DNA of 64,000 bases, taken from Bacillota bacterium. Its GTDB lineage: Bacteria; Bacillota; Clostridia; Lachnospirales; Lachnospiraceae. This document shows, in pieces, positions 17,254 to 26,268 of the stretch. The translations under genes were made by a program, and so were the position numbers. The stretch spans positions 1 to 64,000 of the forward strand of contig JAEYPP010000031.1 of NCBI GenBank assembly GCA_023410575.1, written 5' to 3'. Position 1 is the first letter of the stretch. Each line of letters begins with the position of its first letter. The notes beneath the pieces are model-generated. The model did not search any database, was not told the DNA's origin, and saw nothing but the letters and a program-made list of their open reading frames with translations.

Positions 17254-18165
17254 ATGAATAAAATGAACACAAAATCTGGATTTGTAACGTTAATTGGAAG
17301 ACCGAATGTTGGAAAGTCGACGTTAATGAATCAGTTAATTGGACAAAAAATCGCTATTACGTCGGATAAACCTCAAACAACAAGAAATCGAATCCAGACA
17401 GTATTAACCGAAGAAGAAGGACAGATTATTTTTCTAGATACTCCTGGTATTCATCAGGCGAAGAATAAACTAGGACAGTTTATGGTGAATATTGCAGAAC
17501 GTACGATAAATGAAGTCGATGTTATCTTATGGTTAGTTGAACCATCTACTTTTATCGGTGCTGGAGAGCAACTAATAATAGAAAAATTAAAAAAAAGTAA
17601 GACGCCAGTGATTCTTGTAATTAACAAGATTGACACAGTTAAGAAGGAAGAAATTTTAACATTTATTGATGCTTATCGTAAATGTATGGAGTTTACAGAG
17701 ATTGTTCCAGTATCTGCACTAAAAGGCGAAAATAAAAAGCAATTAATTGATGTAATTTTCAAGTATTTACCGGAAGGACCAATGTTTTACGATGAGGATA
17801 CAATTACAGATCAGCCAGAGCGTCAGATTGTATCTGAGTTAATTCGTGAAAAAGCACTTCGTTTGCTTAATGATGAGATTCCTCATGGAATAGCAGTTTC
17901 TATCGATCAGATGAAGGAACGTCCGAATGGAAGTATGATTGATATTAGTGCTACCATCATCTGTGAACGAGATTCTCATAAGGGAATCATTATTGGTAAG
18001 CAGGGCGCTATGCTAAAAAAGATTGGTATGCAAGCTAGAAAAGAGATAGAAAACTTATTAGATACAAAAATCTATCTTCAGCTTTGGGTAAAAGTGAAGA
18101 AGGAGTGGCGTGATAGCGATTTCTTAATTAAAAATTATGGATATCGCGAAGATTCTGATTACTAA
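17254..18165 (+). CDS. era: GTPase Era
   Basis: A 303-residue ribosome-assembly GTPase that binds the 3' end of 16S rRNA. Visible motifs are G1 GRPNVGKS (about 12-19), the switch region KPQTTRNRI, G3 DTPGIHQ, G4 NKID and a C-terminal KH domain with HKGIIIGKQGAMLKKIG. The ribosome site AGAGGAAGT precedes the ATG. The order era-yqzL-recO-glyS is the conserved Firmicute arrangement. Confidence 0.97.
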   Translation: MNKMNTKSGFVTLIGRPNVGKSTLMNQLIGQKIAITSDKPQTTRNRIQTVLTEEEGQIIFLDTPGIHQAKNKLGQFMVNIAERTINEVDVILWLVEPSTFIGAGEQLIIEKLKKSKTPVILVINKIDTVKKEEILTFIDAYRKCMEFTEIVPVSALKGENKKQLIDVIFKYLPEGPMFYDEDTITDQPERQIVSELIREKALRLLNDEIPHGIAVSIDQMKERPNGSMIDISATIICERDSHKGIIIGKQGAMLKKIGMQARKEIENLLDTKIYLQLWVKVKKEWRDSDFLIKNYGYREDSDY

Positions 18166-18273
18166 AACAACTATGTAATCGCATAAGATAGGAATAGAGT
18201 TAAGTGCTTCGGTGATGATATGATAGCTACAAAGGAGATAAGACAAGGCTCAAAAATCATTTAGGGGGCATGA

Positions 18274-18465
18274 ATGGTGAAAGAATTTGTTAAACCAATT
18301 TCAGAAGAATCTTGGATACGTTTTGAACAAACTGGTGACGTAAGAGAGTATCTAAAATACACAGCTTGTACAAGTGAGAAGAAACTTGATTGCAAGAAGG
18401 AGATAAATAATGACCCAAAACGTGACAGTGACAGGAATTGTGTTATCGACAATGCCAATCGGTGA
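18274..18465 (+). CDS. yqzL: YqzL-like small protein between era and recO
   Basis: A 63-residue protein containing SWIRFEQTGDVREYLKYTA, which matches the core of Bacillus YqzL (W..F..TG.. .YL.YK), a small conserved protein found between era and recO. Its function is unknown. The last 18 codons overlap the recO start (18410) in another frame, so translational coupling is possible. AGGGGG lies a few bases upstream of ATG 18274. The C-terminal tail after about residue 45 is hydrophilic and may only be readthrough into the recO leader. Confidence 0.75.
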   Translation: MVKEFVKPISEESWIRFEQTGDVREYLKYTACTSEKKLDCKKEINNDPKRDSDRNCVIDNANR

Positions 18466-19150
18466 TTATGATAAACGTCTCACGATTTTAACACGAGAGC
18501 GTGGAAAAATAACGGCTTTTGCTAAAGGCGCTAGGAAACCTAATAGCGCCTTATTGGCTTGCAGCCAGCCTTTTACATTTGGTGAATTTGTGTTGTACGA
18601 AGGTAGAACGTCATATAATGTTCAATCTGTGAATATAAAGAATTATTTTGGAGAGTTACGAAATGATATCAAAATGGTATATTACGGACTCTATTTTTGT
18701 GAGTTTGTTGACTATATGACACGAGAAGGTAATGATGAGACTGAGATTATGAAACTACTGTATCAATCACTTCGTGCTTTGATGAATGAAAAGATTGGTA
18801 TTGTGTTAGTTCGTTATATTTTTGAACTAAAAGCAATTGCATTAGGTGGAGAAGCACCTCAGGTGTTTGAGTGTGTAAAATGTGGTGAAACGCTAGATTT
18901 AGAGCATTTTAGCGTGGAACTTGGTGGCATGGTATGTTCAGGCTGTAGACGTAGTGCACATGATATCATGAGGATTTGTAATTCAACGGTTTATACGATG
19001 CAGTTCATATTGTCGACTACTGTTGAGAAGCTTTATAGTTTTACAGTGCAAGAAGGAGTTTTGCAAGAATTTAAACGTATTATGGACCGTTATCGTGAAA
19101 CATATATTGATCATAAGATGAAATCGTTGGAGTTCTTAGATATATTGTAA
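18410..19150 (+). CDS. recO: DNA repair protein RecO
   Basis: A 246-residue recombination mediator that helps load RecA with RecR in the RecFOR pathway. It has an N-terminal OB-fold (TGIVLSTMPIGDYDKRLTILTRERGKITAFAKGARK), a helical domain and a zinc finger CVKCGETL...CSGCRRSAH (about 155-190). AGAAGGAG precedes ATG 18410. It overlaps the upstream small gene by 56 nt. Confidence 0.95.
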   Translation: MTQNVTVTGIVLSTMPIGDYDKRLTILTRERGKITAFAKGARKPNSALLACSQPFTFGEFVLYEGRTSYNVQSVNIKNYFGELRNDIKMVYYGLYFCEFVDYMTREGNDETEIMKLLYQSLRALMNEKIGIVLVRYIFELKAIALGGEAPQVFECVKCGETLDLEHFSVELGGMVCSGCRRSAHDIMRICNSTVYTMQFILSTTVEKLYSFTVQEGVLQEFKRIMDRYRETYIDHKMKSLEFLDIL

Positions 19151-19242
19151 ATTAGGGTTGAAAAACTAGTGGTTTAAGGTTACAATATTACAATTAGAAT
19201 AGAATGAAAGAATTTTTAAGAAGAAATGTGAGGATAGTTGCA

Positions 19243-20631
19243 ATGGAAAAAACAATGGAAAAAATCGTAGCTTTAGCAAAAGCAAGAGGCTTTGTTTATC
19301 CAGGTTCCGAAATCTATGGTGGTCTTGCTAATACTTGGGATTATGGAAATCTTGGTGTTGAACTAAAGAATAATGTTAAGAAGGCTTGGTGGGCAAAGTT
19401 TATACAGCAAAATCCATACAATGTGGGTGTTGATTGTGCGATTTTAATGAATCCACAGACATGGGTTGCTTCTGGTCATATAGGAAGCTTTTCTGATCCA
19501 TTGATGGATTGTAAGGAATGTCATGAAAGATTTAGAGCAGATAAAGTCATTGAAGATTATGCTGCAGAGAATAATCTTACATTTGAACATTCCGTAGATT
19601 CTTGGTCCAACGAACAGATGTCAGCATTTATCGAAGAAAAAAATATTTTATGTCCAACTTGTGGGAAACATAATTTCACAGACATTCGTCAATTTAACTT
19701 AATGTTTAAGACGTTCCAGGGTGTTACTGAGGATGCAAAGAATATCGTTTATCTTCGTCCAGAAACAGCACAAGGTATTTTTGTTAACTTTAAGAATGTG
19801 CAGAGAACTTCTAGAAAGAAGATTCCATTTGGTATTGGCCAAATCGGTAAATCATTCCGTAATGAGATTACACCAGGTAACTTTACGTTCCGTACGAGAG
19901 AATTTGAACAAATGGAATTAGAGTTCTTCTGTGAACCAGACACTGATCTTGAATGGTTTGCATACTGGAAAGAATATTGTATTAATTGGTTAAAAGCTCT
20001 TGGAATGAAAGAGGAAGAGATGCGAGTTCGTGATCATGAAAAGGAAGAATTATCTTTCTATTCTAAGGCAACTTCCGATATTGAGTTCTTATTCCCATTT
20101 GGTTGGGGAGAATTATGGGGTATAGCTGACCGTACCGATTACGATTTAACACAGCACCAGAATGTATCCAGTCAAGATTTAAGTTATTTTGATGACGAAA
20201 AGAATAAGAGATACGTTCCTTATGTTATCGAGCCATCTCTTGGTGCGGATCGTGTAACATTAGCTTTCCTTTGCGCTGCTTATGATGAGGAAGAAATCGG
20301 AGATGGCGATGTACGTACGGTGCTTCATTTCCATCCAGCATTAGCTCCAGTAAAGATTGGTGTGCTTCCACTTTCTAAGAAGTTAGCAGAAGGTGCTGAA
20401 AAGATTTATGCCGAGCTTAGCAAAACCTATAACTGTGAATACGATGACAGAGGAAACATAGGTAAGCGTTATAGAAGACAAGATGAAATTGGTACTCCAT
20501 TCTGTATTACTTATGATTTTGAGTCAGAGACAGATGGTGCCGTAACGGTACGTGACCGTGATACAATGCAACAGGAAAGAATTAAGATTGAAGACCTGAA
20601 GGCATATTTTGAAGATAAATTTGAATTTTAG
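19243..20631 (+). CDS. glyS: Glycyl-tRNA synthetase, single-chain alpha2 type
   Basis: A 462-residue class II synthetase. Features include FVYPGSEIYGGLANTWDYG at the N-terminus, a zinc-binding insertion with CKECHERFRAD and CPTCGKHNFTD, motif 2 around IGKSFRNEITPGNFTFRTREFEQ, motif 3 EPSLGADRVTLAFL, and a C-terminal anticodon domain (LSKKLAEGAEKIYAEL). ATG 19243 gives the usual N-terminus; the longer in-frame ATG 19204 adds a basic stretch not typical of the family. No T-box precedes it. Confidence 0.96.
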   Translation: MEKTMEKIVALAKARGFVYPGSEIYGGLANTWDYGNLGVELKNNVKKAWWAKFIQQNPYNVGVDCAILMNPQTWVASGHIGSFSDPLMDCKECHERFRADKVIEDYAAENNLTFEHSVDSWSNEQMSAFIEEKNILCPTCGKHNFTDIRQFNLMFKTFQGVTEDAKNIVYLRPETAQGIFVNFKNVQRTSRKKIPFGIGQIGKSFRNEITPGNFTFRTREFEQMELEFFCEPDTDLEWFAYWKEYCINWLKALGMKEEEMRVRDHEKEELSFYSKATSDIEFLFPFGWGELWGIADRTDYDLTQHQNVSSQDLSYFDDEKNKRYVPYVIEPSLGADRVTLAFLCAAYDEEEIGDGDVRTVLHFHPALAPVKIGVLPLSKKLAEGAEKIYAELSKTYNCEYDDRGNIGKRYRRQDEIGTPFCITYDFESETDGAVTVRDRDTMQQERIKIEDLKAYFEDKFEF

Positions 20632-20647
20632 ATAACAATACTAGAAG

Positions 20648-20681
20648 CTGCTTTGACTGACACAACGTTAAAGCAGTTTTT
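20648..20681 (+). terminator. Terminator of glyS
   Basis: CTGCTTTGAC (20648-20657) pairs with GTTAAAGCAG (20667-20676) with one G-T pair, followed by TTTTTG. R2 copy A begins 12 nt later. Confidence 0.75.
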
Positions 20682-20692
20682 GTGTTGTACGA

Positions 20693-20886
20693 ATTTTGCA
20701 CAGGGGGATGTTGTGAGAATGGGAGGAGAAACATAATTCATCCGCAACACGCTTGCGCTTGAATGAAGTTCGTAGCGGTACATAAGGGCCTAGAATACAG
20801 GCCCTAAGTACCGACGACTTCATAACAGTGTGCTTCTGAATGATGTTTCTCCTCCCATTCATAGCAAGCGTATGCCTGTGCAAAAT
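20693..20886. repeat. Fold-back element R2, copy A
   Basis: A 194-nt element with inverted ends ATTTTGCACAGG (20693-20704) and CCTGTGCAAAAT (20875-20886). A long arm at 20717-20740 pairs with 20837-20860 with one mismatch. Inside it ATGAAGT (20763-20769) pairs with ACTTCAT (20816-20822), CGGTAC (20776-20781) with GTACCG (20808-20813), and AGGGCCT (20785-20791) with AGGCCCT (20799-20805). The core is shared with copies B and C near 48.4-48.8 kb, but the arm sequence differs. The open frame on its minus strand is a by-product of the palindrome. Confidence 0.9.
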
Positions 20887-20968
20887 GTCGAGCGAAGTTC
20901 TTAAAAAAAGAGCTGAAAAAGAAAACTAATGTAATTGACACTTATGAGAGTGGTATGAAAGACATATT

Positions 20969-20996
20969 CACGCTTTCACTTGAATGAAGTTCGTAA
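20969..20996 (+). repeat. R2 core fragment upstream of the response regulator
   Basis: 28 nt that match the R2 core (CACGCTTTC.CTTGAATGAA and on to GTTCGTAA) with one difference from copy B. No second arm is present. It lies in the leader of the response-regulator gene and supplies a misleading in-frame ATG at 20980. Confidence 0.8.
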
Positions 20997-21012
20997 TGAG
21001 AAGAAGGAGGTT

Positions 21013-21714
21013 ATGAGTTTGGATTTGAAGAAAATACTAATAATTGAAGATGATGTGAAGCTTCGAACTCAGATAAAGAATATACTGGATAACTATGGAT
21101 ACAAGACTGTCTGTGTAGAAGATTTTCAACAGGTGGAGGATGTCTTTGTGAAGGAAGTGCCTGATTTGGTTTTACTTGATATTAATTTACCGTATTACGA
21201 CGGAAATTACTATTGCAGGAGCTTTCGCAGAAAATCCAAATGTCCAATTATTATTATATCCGCACGAAACAATGATAGTGATCAAATTCTTTCGATTGAA
21301 CTAGGAGCAGATGATTATCTTATAAAACCTTTTTCTATTCCAGTGCTTACAGCTAAGGTAAATGCAGTAATGCGTAGAAATTATGGAGAATATTCGAATG
21401 GAGAGGAACTTATTATTGAATATCATGGACTTCTATTAGATGGAAGCTGCTTTCGTATCTCATATCAAGGAAAGTGGGAGGAGCTTAGCAAGAACGAATA
21501 TCGATTAATGAACAAGTTACTTCAAAATCCGAACAAGATTATATCAAGGGATGAGTTATTAGAAGAGATTTGGGATGACAGTACGTTTGTCGATGATAAT
21601 ACACTAAATGTGAATGTAACAAGATTAAGATTAAAGCTTTCTAGTCTTGGGCTTGAAGATGTGATACATACAAAACGTAAAGCAGGTTATTTGTTAGTAA
21701 TAGAAAACGAGTAG
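21013..21714 (+). CDS. OmpR-family response regulator (BceR-like)
   Basis: A 233-residue regulator with an N-terminal receiver (IIEDDVKLRTQ; phospho-Asp in LVLLDINLPYYDG; Lys in LIKPFS) and a C-terminal winged helix (LSKNEYRLMNKLL, DDNTLNVNVTRLRLKL). It is paired with the short-sensor kinase and the ABC transporter downstream, the standard Bce layout, and probably activates the transporter genes. I chose ATG 21013, just after AAGGAGG. TTG 21019 has better spacing and is possible, while ATG 20980 falls in the repeat fragment. Confidence 0.92.
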   Translation: MSLDLKKILIIEDDVKLRTQIKNILDNYGYKTVCVEDFQQVEDVFVKEVPDLVLLDINLPYYDGNYYCRSFRRKSKCPIIIISARNNDSDQILSIELGADDYLIKPFSIPVLTAKVNAVMRRNYGEYSNGEELIIEYHGLLLDGSCFRISYQGKWEELSKNEYRLMNKLLQNPNKIISRDELLEEIWDDSTFVDDNTLNVNVTRLRLKLSSLGLEDVIHTKRKAGYLLVIENE

Positions 21715-21726
21715 AAGAGGATGGAT

Positions 21727-22782
21727 ATGAAGAATAGTAAACTGAATTTGTCAAAATTACTGGTTGAATTCTTAAAGGACAAAGCATGTTCTTCGCTGAT
21801 CTATGTTCTTGGTTGTTGCGTTATTATATTGTTTTATCAGATATCTACAAAACATAAATTAGAGGTTGCTTATCCTATCGCTCTAGCAGTAGGTATTTAT
21901 CTGATTTATTTGGTATGCTCATTTATTTTATATGCTATTACAGTAAAAAAGTTTTCACGAATGTTATATCATCGTGCAAGCATTGATGAGTTTTATCATG
22001 AGAGGGATAAGCGAATTGCTCAGATTATGAATCAAATTCATCATGATTATACAAGCCAGATGATGGGGATGAAAGAAGAAAAACAATCGGAGTTGAATAT
22101 GATTTCGGCTTGGGTACATGGGATGAAAACTCCAGTGACCGTGACGGATTTGATTCTCCAAAGGGTTAGGAATCATGAGATGAGTTTAAATGATGTAGTT
22201 CCAGAACTACTAGATGAGAATAAAAAAATACTTGATTTACTCGATAATATTCTGAATATGATACGTCTACAGGAATTTGAAAAGGATTATCTTCCAGAGG
22301 CAATCGACCTTGGGGCAGAGCTTCGTAGTTTGATCAATGATAATAAATCTTTATTCATACAAAGTAGAGTGTTCCCTAAATTTGAGGCTCCGAAGGATCC
22401 TATTGTGATTTTAGCTGATACAAAGTGGAATCGTATTATGTTACAACAAATTATCTCGAATGCTGTGAAGTATTCAAGAGTTGACAAGGAAAATGATGAA
22501 GCAAAGTATGTGGAATTTGGATATAAATGCAGTACAACTAGCAGCGGAACACGATTAGATTTTACGATTCAAGATCATGGAATTGGTATTCCAGAGTGTG
22601 ATAGGAGCCGAGTATTCGATCTGTTTTTTACTGGGGAAAATGGAAGAAAGGTAGAGCAGTCTAGTGGTATTGGATTGTATTTTGCAAGAGAGATTTGCAA
22701 GATGTTTGGCGCTCAAATTTTTGTTGATTCTAACCTAGGGCAAGGGACAACGGTGACTATCCGTTATCTTACAAAATCGTAA
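21727..22782 (+). CDS. Intramembrane-sensing histidine kinase (BceS-like)
   Basis: A 351-residue kinase with two membrane helices (about 20-40 and 50-75) joined by a very short external loop and no extracellular sensor, as in BceS. The phosphorylatable His is in SAWVHGMKTPV. ATPase motifs are N box ISNAVKYSR, G1 IQDHGIGIPECD and G2 SSGIGLYFAREI. Such kinases sense through their partner ABC permease. ATG 21727 is 6 nt after AGAAGAGG; ATG 21721 abuts the ribosome site directly. Confidence 0.92.
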   Translation: MKNSKLNLSKLLVEFLKDKACSSLIYVLGCCVIILFYQISTKHKLEVAYPIALAVGIYLIYLVCSFILYAITVKKFSRMLYHRASIDEFYHERDKRIAQIMNQIHHDYTSQMMGMKEEKQSELNMISAWVHGMKTPVTVTDLILQRVRNHEMSLNDVVPELLDENKKILDLLDNILNMIRLQEFEKDYLPEAIDLGAELRSLINDNKSLFIQSRVFPKFEAPKDPIVILADTKWNRIMLQQIISNAVKYSRVDKENDEAKYVEFGYKCSTTSSGTRLDFTIQDHGIGIPECDRSRVFDLFFTGENGRKVEQSSGIGLYFAREICKMFGAQIFVDSNLGQGTTVTIRYLTKS

Positions 22783-22872
22783 GTTTATGTAAGAATAATG
22801 AATGGCTGTCTCTTATGCTTTGCGATAAGATAGCATCAGAACAACAAAAAGCGTTCAAACAAGGAGGCCAAG

Positions 22873-23637
22873 ATGAAAGTATTAGAAGCATATAACATTA
22901 CAAAAACATATGGAGACCTAAATACAGATAATGAGACGAAGGCTTTACGGGGAGTAAGTCTATCGGTAGATAAAGGTGAGTTTATTGCCATTATGGGACC
23001 AAGTGGAAGTGGAAAATCAACTTTAGTTAATATTCTGAGTGGAATTCTATCACCAACGAGTGGTACCGTTACAATTGAAGGGAAAGAACTTCAAGAAATG
23101 GATTCGTATGATATGGCATTGTTTCGAAGAAGAAAGCTTGGCTTTGTATTTCAGGAATTCAATCTGTTAGATCATCTGACTTTGCAGGAAAATGTCATGC
23201 TACCTTTAGTACTTGATAAAAAAAGCAAAGATGAAATGATTGTAAGATCAATGGAAACAATGAAACTTTTTGGGATTGACCAATTAGCAAATAAATATCC
23301 TTATGAATTATCAGGAGGACAACAGCAAAGAGCTGCAGTTAGTCGTGCTCTTATGAATGAACCAGCCTTAATTTTTGCGGATGAACCAACCGGTAACTTA
23401 GATTCCAAATCATCGAATGCCATTATGCACTGCTTTGAGAAAATCAATCAAGAACAACAGGTTACGATATTAATGGTAACGCATGATGTTTTTGCAGCTA
23501 GTTTTTGCAAAAAGGTTATTTTTATTAAAGATGGAAAGATTCATATGGAAATTGTTAGAAAAGGAGAGCACAAAGAGTTCTTTGATCAGATTTTAGACTG
23601 TCAGGCAATCGTAGGGGGTGAAGACAATGACATTTAA
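22873..23637 (+). CDS. ABC transporter ATPase (BceA/MacB-like)
   Basis: A 254-residue ATPase with Walker A GPSGSGKST (about 42-50), Q-loop FVFQEFNLLDHL, signature LSGGQQQRAAVSRAL and Walker B LIFADEPTGNLD, all in the MacB/BceA style. The likely role is to power the adjacent permease in removing or releasing cell-wall-targeting peptides such as bacitracin-type drugs. It starts after AAGGAGG and overlaps the permease gene by 11 nt, so the two are coupled. Confidence 0.94.
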   Translation: MKVLEAYNITKTYGDLNTDNETKALRGVSLSVDKGEFIAIMGPSGSGKSTLVNILSGILSPTSGTVTIEGKELQEMDSYDMALFRRRKLGFVFQEFNLLDHLTLQENVMLPLVLDKKSKDEMIVRSMETMKLFGIDQLANKYPYELSGGQQQRAAVSRALMNEPALIFADEPTGNLDSKSSNAIMHCFEKINQEQQVTILMVTHDVFAASFCKKVIFIKDGKIHMEIVRKGEHKEFFDQILDCQAIVGGEDNDI

Positions 23638-25528
23638 AGATGTAATTGTGAAAAATTTCTTTGGACAGTTAAAAAAATATATGGCTTACTTTTTAAGTTG
23701 CACGTTTTGCATTTTATTCTTTTTCATGTATGCAACAATTGTATTTAACAAGAGTCTTAACAATAGCGATGGCGCTGAGATGCTTCAATATGCGATGCCA
23801 TTGACGATTGTATGTATCTTTTTCTTTTCCATATTTTTTACGTCTTATGCTCATAATTCCTTCATTAAGGGAAGAAATATGGAATTTGGTGTATATTTTA
23901 CGTTAGGAATGCATCAAAAAGATTTATGCCGTCTTGTATTGTATGAGAATTTCATCGTTGCAGTTGTTTCGCTGGTTACAGGAATTGGAATCGGATCTTT
24001 GGCTTCCCGACTATTCCAGATGTTGGTGAGTGATATTTTAGACTTAGATAACATTCCATTTGAACTAGATTATCAATCCTTCCTTGTGACCATTATTTTG
24101 TTTGTTGTTGTATTTGCCTATAATATCTTACGTTCTACCCATCGACTTAAAAAAAGTGATATTCAGTCAATGCTTCATGAGATGAGAAAATCACAAGGAA
24201 GAAAGAATGTATCTTCTAATGCAATTCTTGGTTGCGCAGGTATCCTTATACTTGTCATTTCCCTGTTTTATCTGAATCTATTATGCAGTCATCCAAAGTC
24301 ATTAGAACAACCATTGCTTTTAATGTTGTATTTGATAGTTGCATATGGTGGGCTTTACTTGATGACATACTATGGCGGTAATTTTATTATAAATGCAATT
24401 AAGAAAACAAGATTATATACGAAGAAATTGTTGTCGGTTACGCAAATTCATCATCGTTACCACCAGAATCAGACGATTGTTTTTGTTTTAAGCATACTCA
24501 TTAGCATTACTGTGTTTATTGTTGCTTCTCCTTTTTCTTTACTTGAAATCTCGGAAAGTATTGCAACAGCAAATGGTGAGGCGATACATCTTGAATATTG
24601 TACTATGAAAAGCCAAAACAGTAATGCAGTCAGTTTAGAGAACCGTTTGTTTGGAGCAGAAGAAATCGAACGACGTGCAGAAATCCCATTCTATGAACTT
24701 AAGTACAAAGAAGTAACCGTTCCAGTCGTAAGTGCTAGTATTTACAATCAGTGGATGGAAGACAAGGTGAATGTATCAAAAGGAGAGTGTATCAATTTAC
24801 TGTTAACATGGATACCAGGTAATGGTGGAGTTAATGTTGGAGATACGATGTCTTTTACGAATGGGGAACAGATATATGAATTTACAGCTATATTCTCTGA
24901 TCGTGGTGATTTTGTGACAAAATCTTATCCAATTGAGCAAATGATAGTATTAAATGATTTAGATTATGAACAAATCGCAAAAAAAATGCCAGACAATAGT
25001 TTGGGTAACTATCATCTGACTGATTTTAAAGATTGGAAAGAAATGAAGGATAAAACATTATCCTTCTATGAGCAGATTAAAGATGAGATTCGAGGTATTA
25101 AGTGTGTTGCTCAATCCTATGAAGATAGTATACGATTTTATTCCACCTTTTTATTACTTTGTGGAATGTTAGGAATCTTATTCTTTATTGCCGCTGGTAG
25201 TGTATTATATTTTAAGCAGTATACTGAACTACCTCAGACCAAAAAGACTTTTTATAAACTATATAAAATAGGCGTTACAAAAAAAGAGGTGGGGCATATC
25301 GTAGGTACCGAATTAAAAGTGGTGTTCTTTGCCCCAATGTTTTTTGGAAGTTTTCTTGGCTTGTCCTTGATTTATCTCATGACTCATATTGTTGGTGGTG
25401 GTGATTATATACGACCATTTATGAAGAATGCTAGTTTTATCGTTGTAATTTACTTTTTATGTCAAACAATTTTTTACTTTATGACGAAGAAAAAATATGT
25501 TCATGAGCTGACCACAGTTCAGAACTAA
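23627..25528 (+). CDS. BceB-like ABC transporter permease
   Basis: A 633-residue FtsX-like permease: about ten membrane segments, with a large external domain (about 300-500) between segments 7 and 8, the hallmark of BceB-type peptide-sensing transporters. The N-terminus MTFKDVIVKNFFGQLKKYMAYFLSC is typical. ATG 23627 follows AGGGGGTG; the in-frame GTG 23618 lies within that site. Together with the three upstream genes it forms a complete BceRSAB-like detoxification module. The inducing peptide cannot be told. Confidence 0.92.
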   Translation: MTFKDVIVKNFFGQLKKYMAYFLSCTFCILFFFMYATIVFNKSLNNSDGAEMLQYAMPLTIVCIFFFSIFFTSYAHNSFIKGRNMEFGVYFTLGMHQKDLCRLVLYENFIVAVVSLVTGIGIGSLASRLFQMLVSDILDLDNIPFELDYQSFLVTIILFVVVFAYNILRSTHRLKKSDIQSMLHEMRKSQGRKNVSSNAILGCAGILILVISLFYLNLLCSHPKSLEQPLLLMLYLIVAYGGLYLMTYYGGNFIINAIKKTRLYTKKLLSVTQIHHRYHQNQTIVFVLSILISITVFIVASPFSLLEISESIATANGEAIHLEYCTMKSQNSNAVSLENRLFGAEEIERRAEIPFYELKYKEVTVPVVSASIYNQWMEDKVNVSKGECINLLLTWIPGNGGVNVGDTMSFTNGEQIYEFTAIFSDRGDFVTKSYPIEQMIVLNDLDYEQIAKKMPDNSLGNYHLTDFKDWKEMKDKTLSFYEQIKDEIRGIKCVAQSYEDSIRFYSTFLLLCGMLGILFFIAAGSVLYFKQYTELPQTKKTFYKLYKIGVTKKEVGHIVGTELKVVFFAPMFFGSFLGLSLIYLMTHIVGGGDYIRPFMKNASFIVVIYFLCQTIFYFMTKKKYVHELTTVQN

Positions 25529-25641
25529 TTAACTAAGTAAAATCATTTCATAACATTGCCAATGATGAGACCAACGGTTATAATTATGACAATGATTGCA
25601 TTTAGGAGTGAGCTTAAAACGGCTAATCGAAAGGAGAATGT

Positions 25642-26058
25642 ATGAAGTTAGAGGCAAAAGAAATTCTTCATCTTCATGTTATTTGTGAAAAAGAGATGGA
25701 AGTCAAAGAAGATGGACGTGGTTATTTACGTGTCATACCAATTGTGGGTGGAACATTCGATGGAATAATTAATGGAACCATTGTACCAGGAGGTGCAGAT
25801 TGGAATACTACCTATGGTGAAGGGGTTGCGCATGTATTTGCCAAATATCTATTAAAAACAGAGGATGGAGTTTATATCGCAATTGAGAATGAAGGAAAGA
25901 TTGATTTTTCGAAAGAAGTAAGAATTCGAACAGTTCCAAGATTCCAAGTAAGCAATGACAGTCCTTATGCATGGCTTAATAATGGAGTATATGTTGGAGA
26001 ATTAAATTTTGGAGAAAAGCCAGGTCAGATTGAGATTATAATCTATCAGTTGAGTTAA
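25642..26058 (+). CDS. DUF3237-family protein
   Basis: A 138-residue single-domain protein matching the DUF3237 (UPF0311) pattern: VGGTFDGIINGTIVPGGADW, then a TEDGVYIAIENEGKI segment and a conserved aromatic C-terminal part (YAWLNNGVYVGEL). The function is unknown. It has its own ribosome site (GAAAGGAGAATGT) and is followed by fold-back element R3 copy E rather than an ordinary terminator. Confidence 0.85.
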   Translation: MKLEAKEILHLHVICEKEMEVKEDGRGYLRVIPIVGGTFDGIINGTIVPGGADWNTTYGEGVAHVFAKYLLKTEDGVYIAIENEGKIDFSKEVRIRTVPRFQVSNDSPYAWLNNGVYVGELNFGEKPGQIEIIIYQLS

Positions 26059-26154
26059 AAGACATAATCGTAGGTATAAGAGAGAAGGATGATTACATTG
26101 AGCCAGGAATTAAGTGGATGTTAGGAGTTTAACTTTAATTTATTATATTGATAA

Positions 26155-26258
26155 AATGAGCTATATCTTATATTTTCAGAGTGCGTTACAAGCCCTACAT
26201 TTACTTTTGTGGGCTTGTAAGCATCGTGCTACAGTGAAAATAGATGATATAGCTCATT
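26155..26258. repeat. Fold-back element R3, copy E
   Basis: Arms 26155-26178 and 26235-26258 pair over 24 positions with two mismatches; the outer 13 bp (AATGAGCTATATC) are perfect. The apical hairpin is ACAAGCCC (26188-26195) with GGGCTTGT (26211-26218). Read on the minus strand, the core (TTTTCACTGTAGCACGATG ... GCACTCTGAAAA) aligns with element D at 49523-49687, while the outer arms are unrelated. It lies between two convergent genes and may also act as a terminator. Confidence 0.85.
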
Positions 26259-26268
26259 CCTTTTGTAA

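Noticed and set aside
20668..20883. Minus-strand open frame encoding MKSSVLRACILGPYV-like peptide, also seen at 48295-48733
   Set aside because: It recurs only because it lies in the conserved core of the R2 fold-back elements. It has no ribosome site, its N- and C-terminal parts differ with the arms, and palindromic DNA readily gives such frames.
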